From NCBI RefSeq assembly GCF_009765355.1, contig NZ_VTHK01000004.1, positions 248,001 through 312,000 of the forward strand: 64,000 nt of DNA. Reading direction: 5' to 3'. Under the pieces are notes generated by a model that had not been told where the DNA came from, ran no database searches, and worked only from the letters and a program-made list of their open reading frames with translations. Below, one piece after another: positions 20,468 through 29,074 of the stretch (the first letter of the stretch is position 1; each line of letters opens with the position of its first letter). Origin of the DNA: Amycolatopsis anabasis (GTDB taxonomy: Bacteria > Actinomycetota > Actinomycetes > Mycobacteriales > Pseudonocardiaceae). A program made the position numbers and the translations under genes.

Positions 20468-21181
20468 ATGTCCGGTAGACGCGCCTGGATTCCGCTGGTG
20501 CCGTTCGCGCTGATGGCGACCGGCGTGCTCGCGGTGCTCGCCACCTGGCTGCTCTCCGGGAACCTGGAGTCCGACCTCGGCGACCGGTCGCGGGCGGCAC
20601 TCGCCGCGGCCGGGGTCGGCGGCGGCGCGGTCTCGTTCGACGGACGCGACGCCACGTTGCGCGGCTTCCCCGCCGACCAGGCCGACCGGGCGGCCGAGGT
20701 GGTTCGCGGCGTCACCGGCGTCCGCGCGGCCGAGGCATCCGGCTCGATCCCGGCTCCGGAACCACCCGCCCCCGCGCCCGCACCGGCTCCCGCGCCTGTT
20801 CCCGCTCCGGCCGCGGTCGATCCCCCGCGGGATCTGCAGGCCGAGATCGACCGGGTGCTCGCCGAAGCGCCGATCACCTTCGAGCCCGACACGGACCAGC
20901 CGACCGAACAGGGCGTGCAAACCGTGCGGCGGATCGCCGATTTGATCCGCGACGCGCCCGCCGGAGCCACGTTCGAGGTCGGCGGCCACGTGGCCCGGGC
21001 GAAAGGCGAAGACACGGCGTCCCCCTCGGCTCGCGAGCTTTCCCAGGACCGCGCGGACGCGGTGAAGAAACTGCTCGTCGAGTTCCGCGTGCCCGCCGAA
21101 CGCGTTGCCGCGAAGGGCTACGGCGACACCCGGCCGAACGCGAGCGGGGACGACCGCCGAGTCGAGATCAGGGTGAGGTGA
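20468..21181 (+). CDS. OmpATb-like envelope protein: TM helix, BON domain, OmpA domain
   Basis: A 237-residue protein resembling mycobacterial OmpATb/ArfA. An N-terminal membrane anchor (IPLVPFALMATGVLAVLATWLL, about 9-30) is followed by a BON-like half (about 35-95), a Pro/Ala linker (about 97-120) and an OmpA C-terminal domain (about 127-237) with ITFEPDTDQPTEQG, ELSQDRADAVKKLLVEFRV and AKGYGDTRPNASGDDRRVEI, the last including the peptidoglycan-binding Asp and Arg positions. In mycobacteria the protein supports ammonia secretion and acid adaptation. The next gene starts seven bases later. Confidence 0.85.
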   Translation: MSGRRAWIPLVPFALMATGVLAVLATWLLSGNLESDLGDRSRAALAAAGVGGGAVSFDGRDATLRGFPADQADRAAEVVRGVTGVRAAEASGSIPAPEPPAPAPAPAPAPVPAPAAVDPPRDLQAEIDRVLAEAPITFEPDTDQPTEQGVQTVRRIADLIRDAPAGATFEVGGHVARAKGEDTASPSARELSQDRADAVKKLLVEFRVPAERVAAKGYGDTRPNASGDDRRVEIRVR

Positions 21182-21187
21182 GACCGG

Positions 21188-21586
21188 ATGTTCTGGTTGT
21201 TCGGGCAGATCTGGCTGTGGCTGCTGATCGCGTTCACCTTGGGCGCGGCGCTGACCGGGTTCCTGCTCACCGCGGCCGGTCGCCGGCGCACCGCGCCGGT
21301 CGCCGCGGAACCCGAGGACACCCAACGGTTCACGGCCGCGCGGCGGTGGCCGGAGGAGCCGTCGCCCGACGAGCCTTACGACCAGGAAGCCGAGACCGGC
21401 TACGAAATCAAGTCCGGCGACCTCGGGCATCGCGAAGGAACCTTGCCCACCAACGAGATTCCGCGTGCGGAACTCGACGAGCCGCCGATCGCGAACGGCA
21501 CGCCGCGGTGGCCGCGGGACGAGGACTGGCCGCCCGCCGAGCAGGAGCGCGTACCCGGCTCTGATAGGTTCGGCAACCGAACATGA
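21188..21586 (+). CDS. Single-pass membrane protein, ArfC-like partner of the OmpATb-like protein
   Basis: A 132-residue protein with one N-terminal membrane span (WLWLLIAFTLGAALTGFLL, about 9-28) and a soluble acidic tail rich in Glu, Pro and Asp with no recognised domain. The segment IAFTLGAALTG resembles the membrane span of mycobacterial ArfC, which is encoded with OmpATb. It is seven bases after the OmpA-like gene and surely in the same operon. An ArfB-sized gene is not present between them. Confidence 0.68.
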   Translation: MFWLFGQIWLWLLIAFTLGAALTGFLLTAAGRRRTAPVAAEPEDTQRFTAARRWPEEPSPDEPYDQEAETGYEIKSGDLGHREGTLPTNEIPRAELDEPPIANGTPRWPRDEDWPPAEQERVPGSDRFGNRT

Positions 21587-21623
21587 GCGGGAGTCCAGGT
21601 TCCCGATTGTCCTAGGAGGCTGG

Positions 21624-22115
21624 ATGCCGCTACCGCACTGGACCGCGGAGAACGTTCTCCCGCCAGGGCGGCACCCGGCTGACCTCGCGGACATCTACGA
21701 GCGGCTGGTTTTCGACGCCCCGCACGCGAACGAGCGCGAGATCCTCTTCAGCGCCTTGAACAGTCACCTCGGCATGGTCCGCCGCGTCATTCCCGCCGGG
21801 CGCGCGTGGATCGGCGGCGCGTTCGTCGAACGGACCGCGGCGGTGCCGACCGGGCTGGACGTGGTCCTCATCCCGGAGGACTGGGGAAATCTGAAACGGC
21901 TCACCGGCCCGGCCCGGGACGCGCTCTACGGGTTGCTCACGCTGCGCGGGGTGATCATCGGGCAGCCGGTGATGTACCTGGACCAGGTGCAGCCCGTCGG
22001 TGGCCTGCTCGACGGGTTCCTCTGTTTCCCGGGGGACGAGGACACCTGGGAGGCGACGTGGTCCGCGGTGGGCAACAACGTTGGCATGAAAGGGTTTCCG
22101 GAGGTCGCCTGGTGA
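21624..22115 (+). CDS. Nucleotidyltransferase-like protein, DUF6932-like, first gene of a two-gene module
   Basis: A 163-residue protein starting MPLPHWTAENVLPPGRHP, with TAGGAGG seven bases upstream of the ATG at 21624. The segment RAWIGGAFVERTAAVPTGLDVVLIP has the layout of a small nucleotidyltransferase (GG-S/A-F followed by an acidic strand), but the usual D-x-D is reduced to G-L-D, so catalysis may be lost or altered. I associate this pattern with DUF6932 proteins; that name is from memory and should be checked. It overlaps the next gene by four bases (GTGA), so the two proteins probably act together. Confidence 0.65.
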   Translation: MPLPHWTAENVLPPGRHPADLADIYERLVFDAPHANEREILFSALNSHLGMVRRVIPAGRAWIGGAFVERTAAVPTGLDVVLIPEDWGNLKRLTGPARDALYGLLTLRGVIIGQPVMYLDQVQPVGGLLDGFLCFPGDEDTWEATWSAVGNNVGMKGFPEVAW

Positions 22116-22990
22116 GTTTTCGGCGGATCGCGGACGAGATCCCCGGCGGCACCTGGCTCGACGATCTGGCCAGGGCGTCGGCGATGGCCGCGCACACGAA
22201 GTTCGAACGGACCTGCCGTTCGCCGCTGCTGCGCGTGTCGGTGCTCGGGTCGACGCATCAGGACGCGTACACGTTCTCCGACATCGGCCGGGCGTTGCAG
22301 GACGCGACCGCGAAGATCGGGCACATCATCCGGAATCCGCAGGGTGAGGTCACCTACGTGCAGCCCGCGGACCGGGACAAGGCCCCGCTCATCCAGCGCG
22401 GGCAGGCGGGCAACACGCTGTTCTTCGGGTTCCCCGAACCGGCCCCGGACGACGCGCTGATCCACGACGGGATCGAGACGCTTTCCGAGCGCGCGGTCAA
22501 GGAGTTGTGCGACTTCCTCCCGGCCAACGGTTCGGACGACGGCGCGCTGGATGCCGTGCTGCTGCAACGGGAAACCGTGCGCAACGCGGTCAGCGACATC
22601 GTGAACGCGGTGACCAAGAATTCCGGGATCGGCCTGCAGCTCACCCCGACCTCGGGTGAGGAGGTCGCCCGGAGCATGACCACCGAACAGGCGAAGGTGC
22701 TGCACAGCAGCCTGCGGGAATCGCGCGAGGCGGTCGGCTACGAGACGGTGTCCGGGCGGCTGGACGGTATCCGCACGCGGCGGCGGATCTTCTACCTGGA
22801 ACGCGAATCCGGCGGCACGATCCAGGGCGCGATGGCGCCGGACCTGCTGGACCAGATCAAGAACAACCTGGACCGCCCGGTCACCGCGCGTCTGCGGGTG
22901 GTCCGCACGACCACGATCGACGGCCGCCGCGGCCGCCCGGTGCACGAACTCCTGGAGATCACGCCCGAAGTCAGCCTCTTCGACCAGTAG
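22112..22990 (+). CDS. Partner protein of the nucleotidyltransferase-like gene, unknown function
   Basis: A 292-residue soluble protein I do not recognise. The N-terminal part contains RVSVLGSTHQDAYTFSDIG and a helix DATAKIGHIIRN; the middle has IHDGIETLSERAVKELCDFL and TVRNAVSDIVNAVTKNSG; the C-terminus ends in beta-strand-like RVVRTTTIDGRRGRPVHELL. There are no membrane spans, signal peptide or metal motifs. It starts with GTG overlapping the upstream stop, the arrangement typical of toxin-antitoxin or enzyme-adaptor pairs. Its function is open. Confidence 0.65.
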   Translation: MSFRRIADEIPGGTWLDDLARASAMAAHTKFERTCRSPLLRVSVLGSTHQDAYTFSDIGRALQDATAKIGHIIRNPQGEVTYVQPADRDKAPLIQRGQAGNTLFFGFPEPAPDDALIHDGIETLSERAVKELCDFLPANGSDDGALDAVLLQRETVRNAVSDIVNAVTKNSGIGLQLTPTSGEEVARSMTTEQAKVLHSSLRESREAVGYETVSGRLDGIRTRRRIFYLERESGGTIQGAMAPDLLDQIKNNLDRPVTARLRVVRTTTIDGRRGRPVHELLEITPEVSLFDQ

Positions 22991-23035
22991 CCTCTCCAGC
23001 CAGGCCGCCTTCTCACTCTGTGGGAAACTTGGAGC

Positions 23036-23110
23036 AAAGCTCCCTCGCTCCCGTTTAACCGGAGCAAAGGTCCCCCGCTGCCTTTCTGGGGCAGCAAACC
23101 TCCTTTCCTA
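23036..23110. repeat. Imperfect direct repeats of GCAAAGGTCCCCCGCT type with hairpin
   Basis: Three related units (GCAAAGCTCCCTCGCT, GCAAAGGTCCCCCGCT, GCAAACCTCCTTTCC) follow each other after the stop at 22990. A small hairpin GCTGCC/GGCAGC lies between units two and three, and ATTTTTGGG follows. The second unit shares AAAGGTCCCCCGCT with the terminator at 11242-11257. It probably ends the preceding operon. Confidence 0.6.
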
Positions 23111-23202
23111 TTTTTGGGCGCGACCGGCGGGGTCACTCGAACGGGGTAATGCGTAACGTCCGCGCGGCCCCGGCAGACTCTGTGATCAACAGGGGAGGTG
23201 CG

Positions 23203-23757
23203 ATGGCGCACACAGTCCGCCGATCGGCGGTGCTCACCCCGGCGATCGCGCTGGTCGCCGGGGCTTTCCTCGTGCTGGCCCCGACCTCACCCGCGCCCGC
23301 CGAACCCGCGACCGCCGAACCCGCACCGGCCGAGCCCGCGTCCTGCGAACCCGCCGCGGAGTTGGACCGGCGCCTCGGCGAACTCGGCCGGAACGGCTAC
23401 GCCTGGGTCATCGCGTCGCAGCCGTTGCCGGGCAACCTCTACGGAGTCACGTCCATCGACGCCCGCACGGTCCGGATCGCGTCGAACGTGCCCTGCGAGC
23501 TGATCCCCAGCGTGGTGAACCACGAATGGGCGCACACCCAGCAGGGCTACCGGTACGGCACCGAAATCCGCACCCGGCGCGCCTTCGGTTCGGACGCCAT
23601 GGAACGTGTCGCCGACTGCGCCTCCTGGCTGCTCGGTTCGACGTACACGCCCTACCTGACCCGGGACCGGAAATTGACCGGCCAGTGGTGCACGGGTTAC
23701 GAACTCGCCTCCGCCCGGGACCTGATCGGCCGCGCCACGGCCACCTCGCGCGGCTGA
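23203..23757 (+). CDS. Secreted protein with HExxH motif, putative zinc metallopeptidase
   Basis: A 184-residue protein from the ATG at 23203 with GGGGAGG upstream. A Sec signal (RR then LTPAIALVAGAFLVLAPTSPAPA) is followed by an Ala/Glu/Pro-repeat linker. The mature domain carries NHEWAH (HEWAH at 107-111), the HExxH zinc signature, plus ERVADC downstream, which could supply the Glu or Asp third ligand, and four or five Cys that could form disulfides. I infer an extracellular protease or peptidoglycan-active enzyme; the family is not one I can name. It is monocistronic. Confidence 0.68.
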   Translation: MAHTVRRSAVLTPAIALVAGAFLVLAPTSPAPAEPATAEPAPAEPASCEPAAELDRRLGELGRNGYAWVIASQPLPGNLYGVTSIDARTVRIASNVPCELIPSVVNHEWAHTQQGYRYGTEIRTRRAFGSDAMERVADCASWLLGSTYTPYLTRDRKLTGQWCTGYELASARDLIGRATATSRG

Positions 23758-24233
23758 CGGCGCCACCCGGTCGGTCGTGCTCGAACTCGGCTGTTCCCCG
23801 CACGTCCGAGTCCACTGTGGATCATCTACGCCGGCCTCGGCCTTGTGCGCACTCGCCTCCGGTCCGTCACGGCCGCCCCGCTCCCCGGTGACGCGTTGTT
23901 CGGATCTCGGCGTTCGGCGTCGGCCCCTCGACACCGAACAACCCCGGCGCAGTACACAGGAAGTGAAGGCGCGTATCGGCACGTTCTGGGGGTGTGCCGA
24001 TGCGTGCCTTCCCCGAGTTCGGCCAGATCGCAGGCACACGGCCGTCTGGTGCTCCCCCACTGCACCAGACGGCCGGCCTCCGGGTCCCCGCAGGGTTCCC
24101 CGATTCGCATCACGGACGCCCGCCCCTGGTTCCGTGAATGCGGCGCCGGCCGGTAGTCCCACCTCCCCCGGCGGACCCGGCCGACGCTGTCGGCGACATT
24201 ACGCCGAACCGACCAAACGTCACTAAGAATCCG
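23758..24233. other. Gene-free stretch between convergent genes, one strong hairpin
   Basis: No convincing coding frame is present; the open frames here have no family-like sequence. A perfect 13-bp hairpin (arms 24040-24052 and 24062-24074, GGCCGTCTGGTGC) lies in the middle, possibly a terminator for the SARP gene coming from the right or for the HExxH gene. Confidence 0.6.
24040..24074. terminator. 13-bp perfect hairpin, probable bidirectional terminator
   Basis: Arms GGCCGTCTGGTGC and its complement flank the 9-base loop TCCCCCACT. It lies 166 bases beyond the stop of the minus-strand SARP gene and 283 beyond the plus-strand secreted protein gene. Confidence 0.6.
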
Positions 24234-27062
24234 CTAAGCGCGAGCGGGGCTCAGCGTCTCCAGTTCGCCGCGCACCTCGTGCACCAGTTGCGGGCTGACC
24301 CGTTCGTGCAGTTCGAGGGAGCGCGCGAACTCCGCGCGGGCCCCGGCGACGTCGCCGCTCGCGCGCAGGGTGCGGCCGAGGAACAGCCGGGCGACGCCTT
24401 CCTGCAAGGTGAAATCCCTGGTCCGGGACAGTTCGATCGCCTGCCTCGCCCAGCGCTCGGCCTCGGCCAGGTCGCCGACGCCCAGGCACATCTCGGCCAG
24501 GTTGTTCAGCCCGCCGACCACGTAACTGTCGTCGCCGAGCTTCTGGTCGATCTCCAGCGCCGACCGCTGGTGCTCGATGGCCTCGGAATACCGGCCCGCC
24601 TGGCTTTCGGCCCACGCGCAGTTGTGCAACGCCTGGGTGTGCAGGCCCTCGTCGCCGATCCGGCTCGCGTCGGCCATCGCGCGCTGCTGCCAGGAAATCG
24701 CCTCGTCGTAGCGCTTCTCCTGGGCCAGCGCACAGCCGACGTGGATGGTCGCGGTCACCAGCAACCGGTCGTCACCCAGTTCGGTCGCGATCTCGAACGC
24801 GGCCTCGGCGTCGGCCAGGATGCCGTCGCTGACCTCGAACACCACGCGCACCGCGCAGCGGGAGATGCGCATCCAGAACTGGGCGAGCCGGTCGCCTGAC
24901 TCCCGCGCGGCCGCCAGCCCGGTCTCGACCAGCGCGAACCAGTCGTCCCACAGCGGCCGGGCCAGCCGGTAGGTGTGCATCACCCGGGCCAGCCGCCACA
25001 CGTCGTCGTGCCGCCCGGCCGCGCTCGCCTGCCCCAGCGTCGCCTGCAGGTTCGCCCACTCGTCGGCGAACCAGCTCAGCGCGTCGCCGACGCCGTCGAG
25101 TTCCGGCGCCTCGTCCCCGGCCAGCACCTCGGTGAAGTCCAGCTGGTCGACCGGGCGCAGCAGGCGCCGCCGCGCCCGGTCGGCCGCCGCCTGGTGGTAC
25201 CGCACGCACCGGCCGAGCACGTCGGCCCGTTCCGGCCCGCTCAGCTCGCTTTCGGCCAGGTCGCGCGCATACAACCGGACGAGATCGTGCGCGGCGAACG
25301 AATCCCGCCGCGTCTCGGTCAGCAGGTGGTGGGCCGCGAGCACCCGCAGGCGGCGGCGCGCGTCCGCCACGTCCGTGTCGGCGAGCGCCGCGACCAGGTA
25401 CGGCGAGAACGACGGGCAGTGCAGCGCGCCGAGCGACCGGAACGTCGTGGCCACATCGGCGGGCAGCCCGCGGAAGGACACGTCCAGGGCGGCCCGCACG
25501 CTGGTGTCCGCGCCGGCCACGTCCAGCGCGACCAGCCGGGTCCGCTCGTTCGCCAGCTCGCCCACCAGGTCCTCGGCAGTCCACTGTGGACTCGCCGCGA
25601 GCCGGGCCCCGGCGAGCCGCAGCGCGAGCGGCAGGTAGCCGCAGAGCTGGGCCAGCCGCCCGTGCTGATCGCCGGGGTCCTCCCCGGCGAGTTCGGAGAT
25701 CAGCAGCTTCGCGTCCCGCGGCGGCAAGGTGTCCAACCGGTACACCTTGGCGGCGTTCGACACGGCCAGCCCGTCCAGCCGGGCGCGGCTGGTGACCACG
25801 GCCATCGAGCGTTGCCCCGGGGGCAACAGCGGCCGCACCTGGTCCGCCGATCGGGCGTCGTCGAGCAGCACCAGCACCCGGCGCTCGGCCAGCAGCGACC
25901 GGTACAGCGCGACCCGCTCGTCCGCGCGTTCGGGCAGCTCGGCCGGGGCCACGCCCAGCCCGAGCAGGAACTGGGTGAGCACGTCGGCCGCGGGCAGCGG
26001 CGGATGGTTCGGGTCGAACCCGCGCAGCGCGGCGAACAGCACGCCGTCCGGAAACCGCGCGGACGCGCGATGCGCCCAGGACACCACCAGCGCGGTCTTG
26101 CCGACCCCGGCGGTGCCGGTGACCACGCCGACCACCCCGGCGCCGAGTTCGGACCGGCCGAGCAGCCCGTCCAGCCAGTCCGTTTCGCGCCGCCGCCCGG
26201 ACAGCACCGGCACCGCGGGCGGCAGCTGCGCCGGGACGAGATGCCCCACGCCGACCCGCGGCCCGGTCTCCGGCGCCGGGTCGCCCACCGGCGGCAGATC
26301 GTCGTTCAGCACGCGTTCGTGCAACGCGTGCAGTTCCGGCCCGGCGTCGATGCCGAGGGTGTCCGCCGCGTGCCGGGAGAACCGGCGGTACACGTCGAGC
26401 GCCTCGGCGCGGCGGCCGGAGTAGTACAGCGCCCGCATCAGCTGGCCGACGGTCCGCTCGGCGAGCGGGTTCTCCCGCACCATCGCGGTGAGCTCGGCGA
26501 TCAGCTCCGCGTGCCGGCCCAGCGCGAGTTCGGCGTCCACCCGGGCGCCGTGCACGGCGAGCCGGAGGTCGTCGAGTTCGGGCGCGTGCATCGAATCGGG
26601 AACCCCGGCCAGCGCCGGGCCCTGCCACAAGGCGAACGCCTCGGCGAGCAGTTCGGCGCGTTTCTCCAGCGGTTCGCCGTCGGCCCGCTCCAGCAGCGCG
26701 CGGGCCCGGTGCACGTCGATCCGGCTCTCGTCCACGGTGAGCTGGTAGCCGGGCGCGGCGGTGCGGATCCGGACCGCGTCCGCGCCGTGCGCCTGGATCG
26801 AGCGCAGCACCCGGCGCAGATGGGAGACGTTGCCGTGCACGATGGTCCGGGCGGTGGCCGGGGGATCGTGGCCCCACAGCGCGTCGATCAGATCGTCCAG
26901 CGGGACGACCTTGTTGGCGTGCAGGGCGAGCAACGCCAGCAATCCGCGCACACTCGGGCCCCCGATCGGCACCGGACGCGCACCGATGAGCAACCGGACC
27001 GGCCCGAGCAGCTGAAAACGCAGTTCCGAGACGGAAACCGAGCCCGCGTCCCCTTCGTCCAC
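24234..27062 (-). CDS. SARP-family regulator with NB-ARC and TPR domains (AfsR/DnrI type)
   Basis: A protein of 942 residues from the GTG at 27062 (GGGAGG five bases upstream). Domains in order: OmpR-type winged helix (about 13-105), bacterial transcriptional activator domain (about 110-255), a NB-ARC ATPase with P-loop GTAGVGKT (about 316-323) and VLVLLDDARSADQV Walker B, a winged-helix linker, and C-terminal tetratricopeptide repeats (about 700-920). Proteins of this plan switch on antibiotic or developmental genes after nucleotide-driven assembly. No biosynthetic cluster adjoins it, so it may act at a distance. It is monocistronic. Confidence 0.92.
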   Translation of the reverse strand: MDEGDAGSVSVSELRFQLLGPVRLLIGARPVPIGGPSVRGLLALLALHANKVVPLDDLIDALWGHDPPATARTIVHGNVSHLRRVLRSIQAHGADAVRIRTAAPGYQLTVDESRIDVHRARALLERADGEPLEKRAELLAEAFALWQGPALAGVPDSMHAPELDDLRLAVHGARVDAELALGRHAELIAELTAMVRENPLAERTVGQLMRALYYSGRRAEALDVYRRFSRHAADTLGIDAGPELHALHERVLNDDLPPVGDPAPETGPRVGVGHLVPAQLPPAVPVLSGRRRETDWLDGLLGRSELGAGVVGVVTGTAGVGKTALVVSWAHRASARFPDGVLFAALRGFDPNHPPLPAADVLTQFLLGLGVAPAELPERADERVALYRSLLAERRVLVLLDDARSADQVRPLLPPGQRSMAVVTSRARLDGLAVSNAAKVYRLDTLPPRDAKLLISELAGEDPGDQHGRLAQLCGYLPLALRLAGARLAASPQWTAEDLVGELANERTRLVALDVAGADTSVRAALDVSFRGLPADVATTFRSLGALHCPSFSPYLVAALADTDVADARRRLRVLAAHHLLTETRRDSFAAHDLVRLYARDLAESELSGPERADVLGRCVRYHQAAADRARRRLLRPVDQLDFTEVLAGDEAPELDGVGDALSWFADEWANLQATLGQASAAGRHDDVWRLARVMHTYRLARPLWDDWFALVETGLAAARESGDRLAQFWMRISRCAVRVVFEVSDGILADAEAAFEIATELGDDRLLVTATIHVGCALAQEKRYDEAISWQQRAMADASRIGDEGLHTQALHNCAWAESQAGRYSEAIEHQRSALEIDQKLGDDSYVVGGLNNLAEMCLGVGDLAEAERWARQAIELSRTRDFTLQEGVARLFLGRTLRASGDVAGARAEFARSLELHERVSPQLVHEVRGELETLSPARA

Positions 27063-27239
27063 GCCTGCCTCCCGCAAAGGAGCTCCCCGCCGGAGGCCCA
27101 ACCTACCGTGAACGCAGTTCAACCGGGGCCGGTTCGCAACGGATTCAGCGGTCGGCAGGGTTTTCCCTAGAACTCCAGCGAACCGAGCAGTCGCGAAACT
27201 TCACCCAGATGACCTAGCCGGAGTAACGAGGTCGGGAAC

Positions 27240-27290
27240 GAGTACGGCCCCGCACCATCAGTCCCGATCTGATGGTGCGGGGCCGCACTC
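27240..27290. terminator. 17-bp perfect hairpin extended by four more base pairs
   Basis: Arms 27245-27261 and 27269-27285 (CGGCCCCGCACCATCAG) are perfect, and GAGT/ACTC outside pair across one mismatch. It is the strongest hairpin in this gap, about 180 bases upstream of the SARP start. It may insulate SARP from read-through out of ectD. Confidence 0.65.
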
Positions 27291-27547
27291 GGTGATTGCC
27301 TCGACGAGCTCACCAGGGGGGCGGGTCCGCCGGACAGCGCTGCCAGCCGGCTACGCGGAACTCACCCCGAGCAAGGAGGACCCCGTGCTACCGATGACAA
27401 CCTCGCCGCATCGCCGCGAACGCCGATGCGGTTGCGACAAAGTAACAGCACGCATCGAGTTGGCTACACCCACCCCTCCCACCTCAATCGCCCCGTACTC
27501 CGAACGGTCCATTCACGACGGTCACCCGGCCGACGCGCCGATCGAGC

Positions 27548-27575
27548 TACCGCACTTCGCGGGCGAAGTGCGGTA
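27548..27575. repeat. 12-bp hairpin TACCGCACTTCG
   Basis: Perfect arms 27548-27559 and 27564-27575 with the four-base loop CGGG. It lies 20 bases past the ectD terminator hairpin and may reinforce it. Confidence 0.55.
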
Positions 27576-27595
27576 CGGGCGCCACCGAAAACACG

Positions 27596-27640
27596 AAAGT
27601 GCTGCCACTTTCGGGGACGAGCCGAAGGTGGCAGCACTTT
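27596..27640 (-). terminator. Terminator of the ectoine operon
   Basis: Arms 27596-27611 and 27625-27640 (AAAGTGCTGCCACTTT and complement, one G-T pair) start 14 bases beyond the ectD stop, and the minus strand continues into CGTGTTTTCGG. Confidence 0.75.
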
Positions 27641-27653
27641 CCGCGGCTGATCG

Positions 27654-28556
27654 CTACCGCGTGATCGGGGTGAAGTCGCGGCTGCCGATGAAGGTCGGCC
27701 GGGGCTTCGCCGCGGCGAACGGCTCCACCAGCGCGTTCTCCACGCTGTTGAACACCAGGAAGATGTTCGACCGCGGATACGGCGTGATGTTGCTGCCGGA
27801 GCCGTGCATGATGTTCGAGTCGAACCACAGGGCCGACCCGGCCGGGCCGGTGAACTGGTCGATCCCGCACTCCGCCGCGAGCTTGGTGATCTCGTGCTCG
27901 CTCGGCACGCCGATCTCCTGCTCCTTCAGCGAACTCTTGTAGTTGTCCTCCGGGGTCTCGCCGACGCACTGGATGAACGTCCGCTGCGAACCCGGCATGA
28001 CCATCAGCCCGCCGTTGAAGGCGTAGTTGTCGGTCAGCGCGATCGAGCAGCTGACCGCCCGCGGCGAAGGCATGCCGTCCTCGGCGTGCCAGGTCTCGAA
28101 ATCGGAGTGCCAGTAGAAGCCGGTGCCCTTGAACCCCGGCATGTAGTTCACCCGGCTCTGGTGGATGTACACCTCCGAACCGAGGATCTGGCGCGCGCGG
28201 TCGAGAACCCGCGGGTCGCGCACGAGTTCACTGATCAACTCGCTGATCTTGTGCACCTCGAAGATCGACCGGACCTCGCCGAACTTCTTCTCGGTGATGA
28301 CTCGCTCGTCGGCCTTGAGCTCCTCGTCCGAGGACAGCCGGACCAGCTCCTGCCAGTACGTCTGCACCTCGGCCGGGGACAGCAGGCCCTCCACGATGGA
28401 GTAACCCTTCGCGTCGTGCGACGCCAGGGTGGCCGCGTCGATCGGGCCGTCGGACTCGCTTCCCCACACCGTCGGGTCCGCGCGGTCGAGAGACTTCGCT
28501 TCCCCGGCGACGCGGGTCGGATAGCGGTCCTCGATCCGGGTGTCCATGAGCGTCAA
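27654..28556 (-). CDS. ectD: Ectoine hydroxylase EctD
   Basis: EctD converts ectoine to 5-hydroxyectoine using Fe(II), oxygen and 2-oxoglutarate. The 300-residue protein carries the iron ligands His150 and Asp152 in FYWHSDFETWH and distal His251 in IMHGSGSN, and the EctD signature GFYWHSDFETWHAEDGMPSPR (given in parts). The start is a TTG at 28556 with GGAGG eight bases upstream; the ATG three codons later is too far from that site. It is the last gene of ectABCD, 88 bases after ectC, and is followed by the terminator at 27596-27640. Confidence 0.96.
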   Translation of the reverse strand: MTLMDTRIEDRYPTRVAGEAKSLDRADPTVWGSESDGPIDAATLASHDAKGYSIVEGLLSPAEVQTYWQELVRLSSDEELKADERVITEKKFGEVRSIFEVHKISELISELVRDPRVLDRARQILGSEVYIHQSRVNYMPGFKGTGFYWHSDFETWHAEDGMPSPRAVSCSIALTDNYAFNGGLMVMPGSQRTFIQCVGETPEDNYKSSLKEQEIGVPSEHEITKLAAECGIDQFTGPAGSALWFDSNIMHGSGSNITPYPRSNIFLVFNSVENALVEPFAAAKPRPTFIGSRDFTPITR

Positions 28557-28644
28557 GTTGCTCGCCTCCTCTGGCTTCCTCTGTTCAGTTGCCCCATTCG
28601 TTCCGTTACTTAAGGAGTCGTCAGCTCCGTGGTGGTGGTGAGAG

Positions 28645-29052
28645 CTACGCAGTCTGTTCGGCGTCTTCTTCGCGGACGAGCGGGTACACCCCGTTCTCGT
28701 CGTGCACCTCGCGGCCGGTCACCGGCGGGTTGAACACGCAGACGGTCCGCATGTCGGTCTTCGGGCGGACCTGGTGCTTGTCGTGCTCGTTGAGCAGGTA
28801 CAGCGAACCCGGCTTGAGCTGGTGCGTCTCGCCGGTGGCCTTGTTGGTGATCTCGCCTTCGCCCTCGAAGACGAACACCGCCTCGATGTGGTTCGCGTAC
28901 CAGAAATCGTTCACCGTGCCCGCGTAGAGCGTGGTCTCGTGCACCGAGAAACCCGCGCCCTCCTTGGCCAGGATGATCCGCTTGCTGCGCCAGTTCGGCG
29001 TCTTGATATCCGCCTCGGTGTCGGTGATCTCGTCGAGGGTGCGGACGATCAA
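28645..29052 (-). CDS. ectC: Ectoine synthase EctC
   Basis: A 135-residue cupin that cyclises N-gamma-acetyl-diaminobutyrate to ectoine. [40 protein letters not shown] and YLLNEHDKH are the conserved EctC blocks, with the Glu, Tyr and His of the iron-binding cupin in [16 protein letters not shown] and HDKHQV. The start is TTG at 29052, preceded by AAGGAG; the protein is already of normal family length. It lies 22 bases after ectB. Confidence 0.97.
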   Translation of the reverse strand: MIVRTLDEITDTEADIKTPNWRSKRIILAKEGAGFSVHETTLYAGTVNDFWYANHIEAVFVFEGEGEITNKATGETHQLKPGSLYLLNEHDKHQVRPKTDMRTVCVFNPPVTGREVHDENGVYPLVREEDAEQTA

Positions 29053-29074
29053 GGTGTTCTCCTTACGGTTTCGA

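Larger units (their letters stand above)
27063..27653. other. Intergenic region with three hairpins, upstream of SARP and downstream of ectD
   Basis: About 590 bases without a credible gene. It contains hairpins at 27240-27290, 27548-27575 and 27596-27640 (listed separately). The SARP promoter should lie in the left part; I see no confident -35/-10 pair. Confidence 0.6.

Noticed and set aside
23777..24226. Open frame of about 150 codons in the gap after the secreted protein
   Set aside because: No recognisable domain, no ribosome site, and amino acid composition typical of chance high-GC frames.
27292..27942. Open frame running into the ectD antisense strand
   Set aside because: It starts in intergenic sequence and continues as antisense of ectD; no conserved protein is visible.
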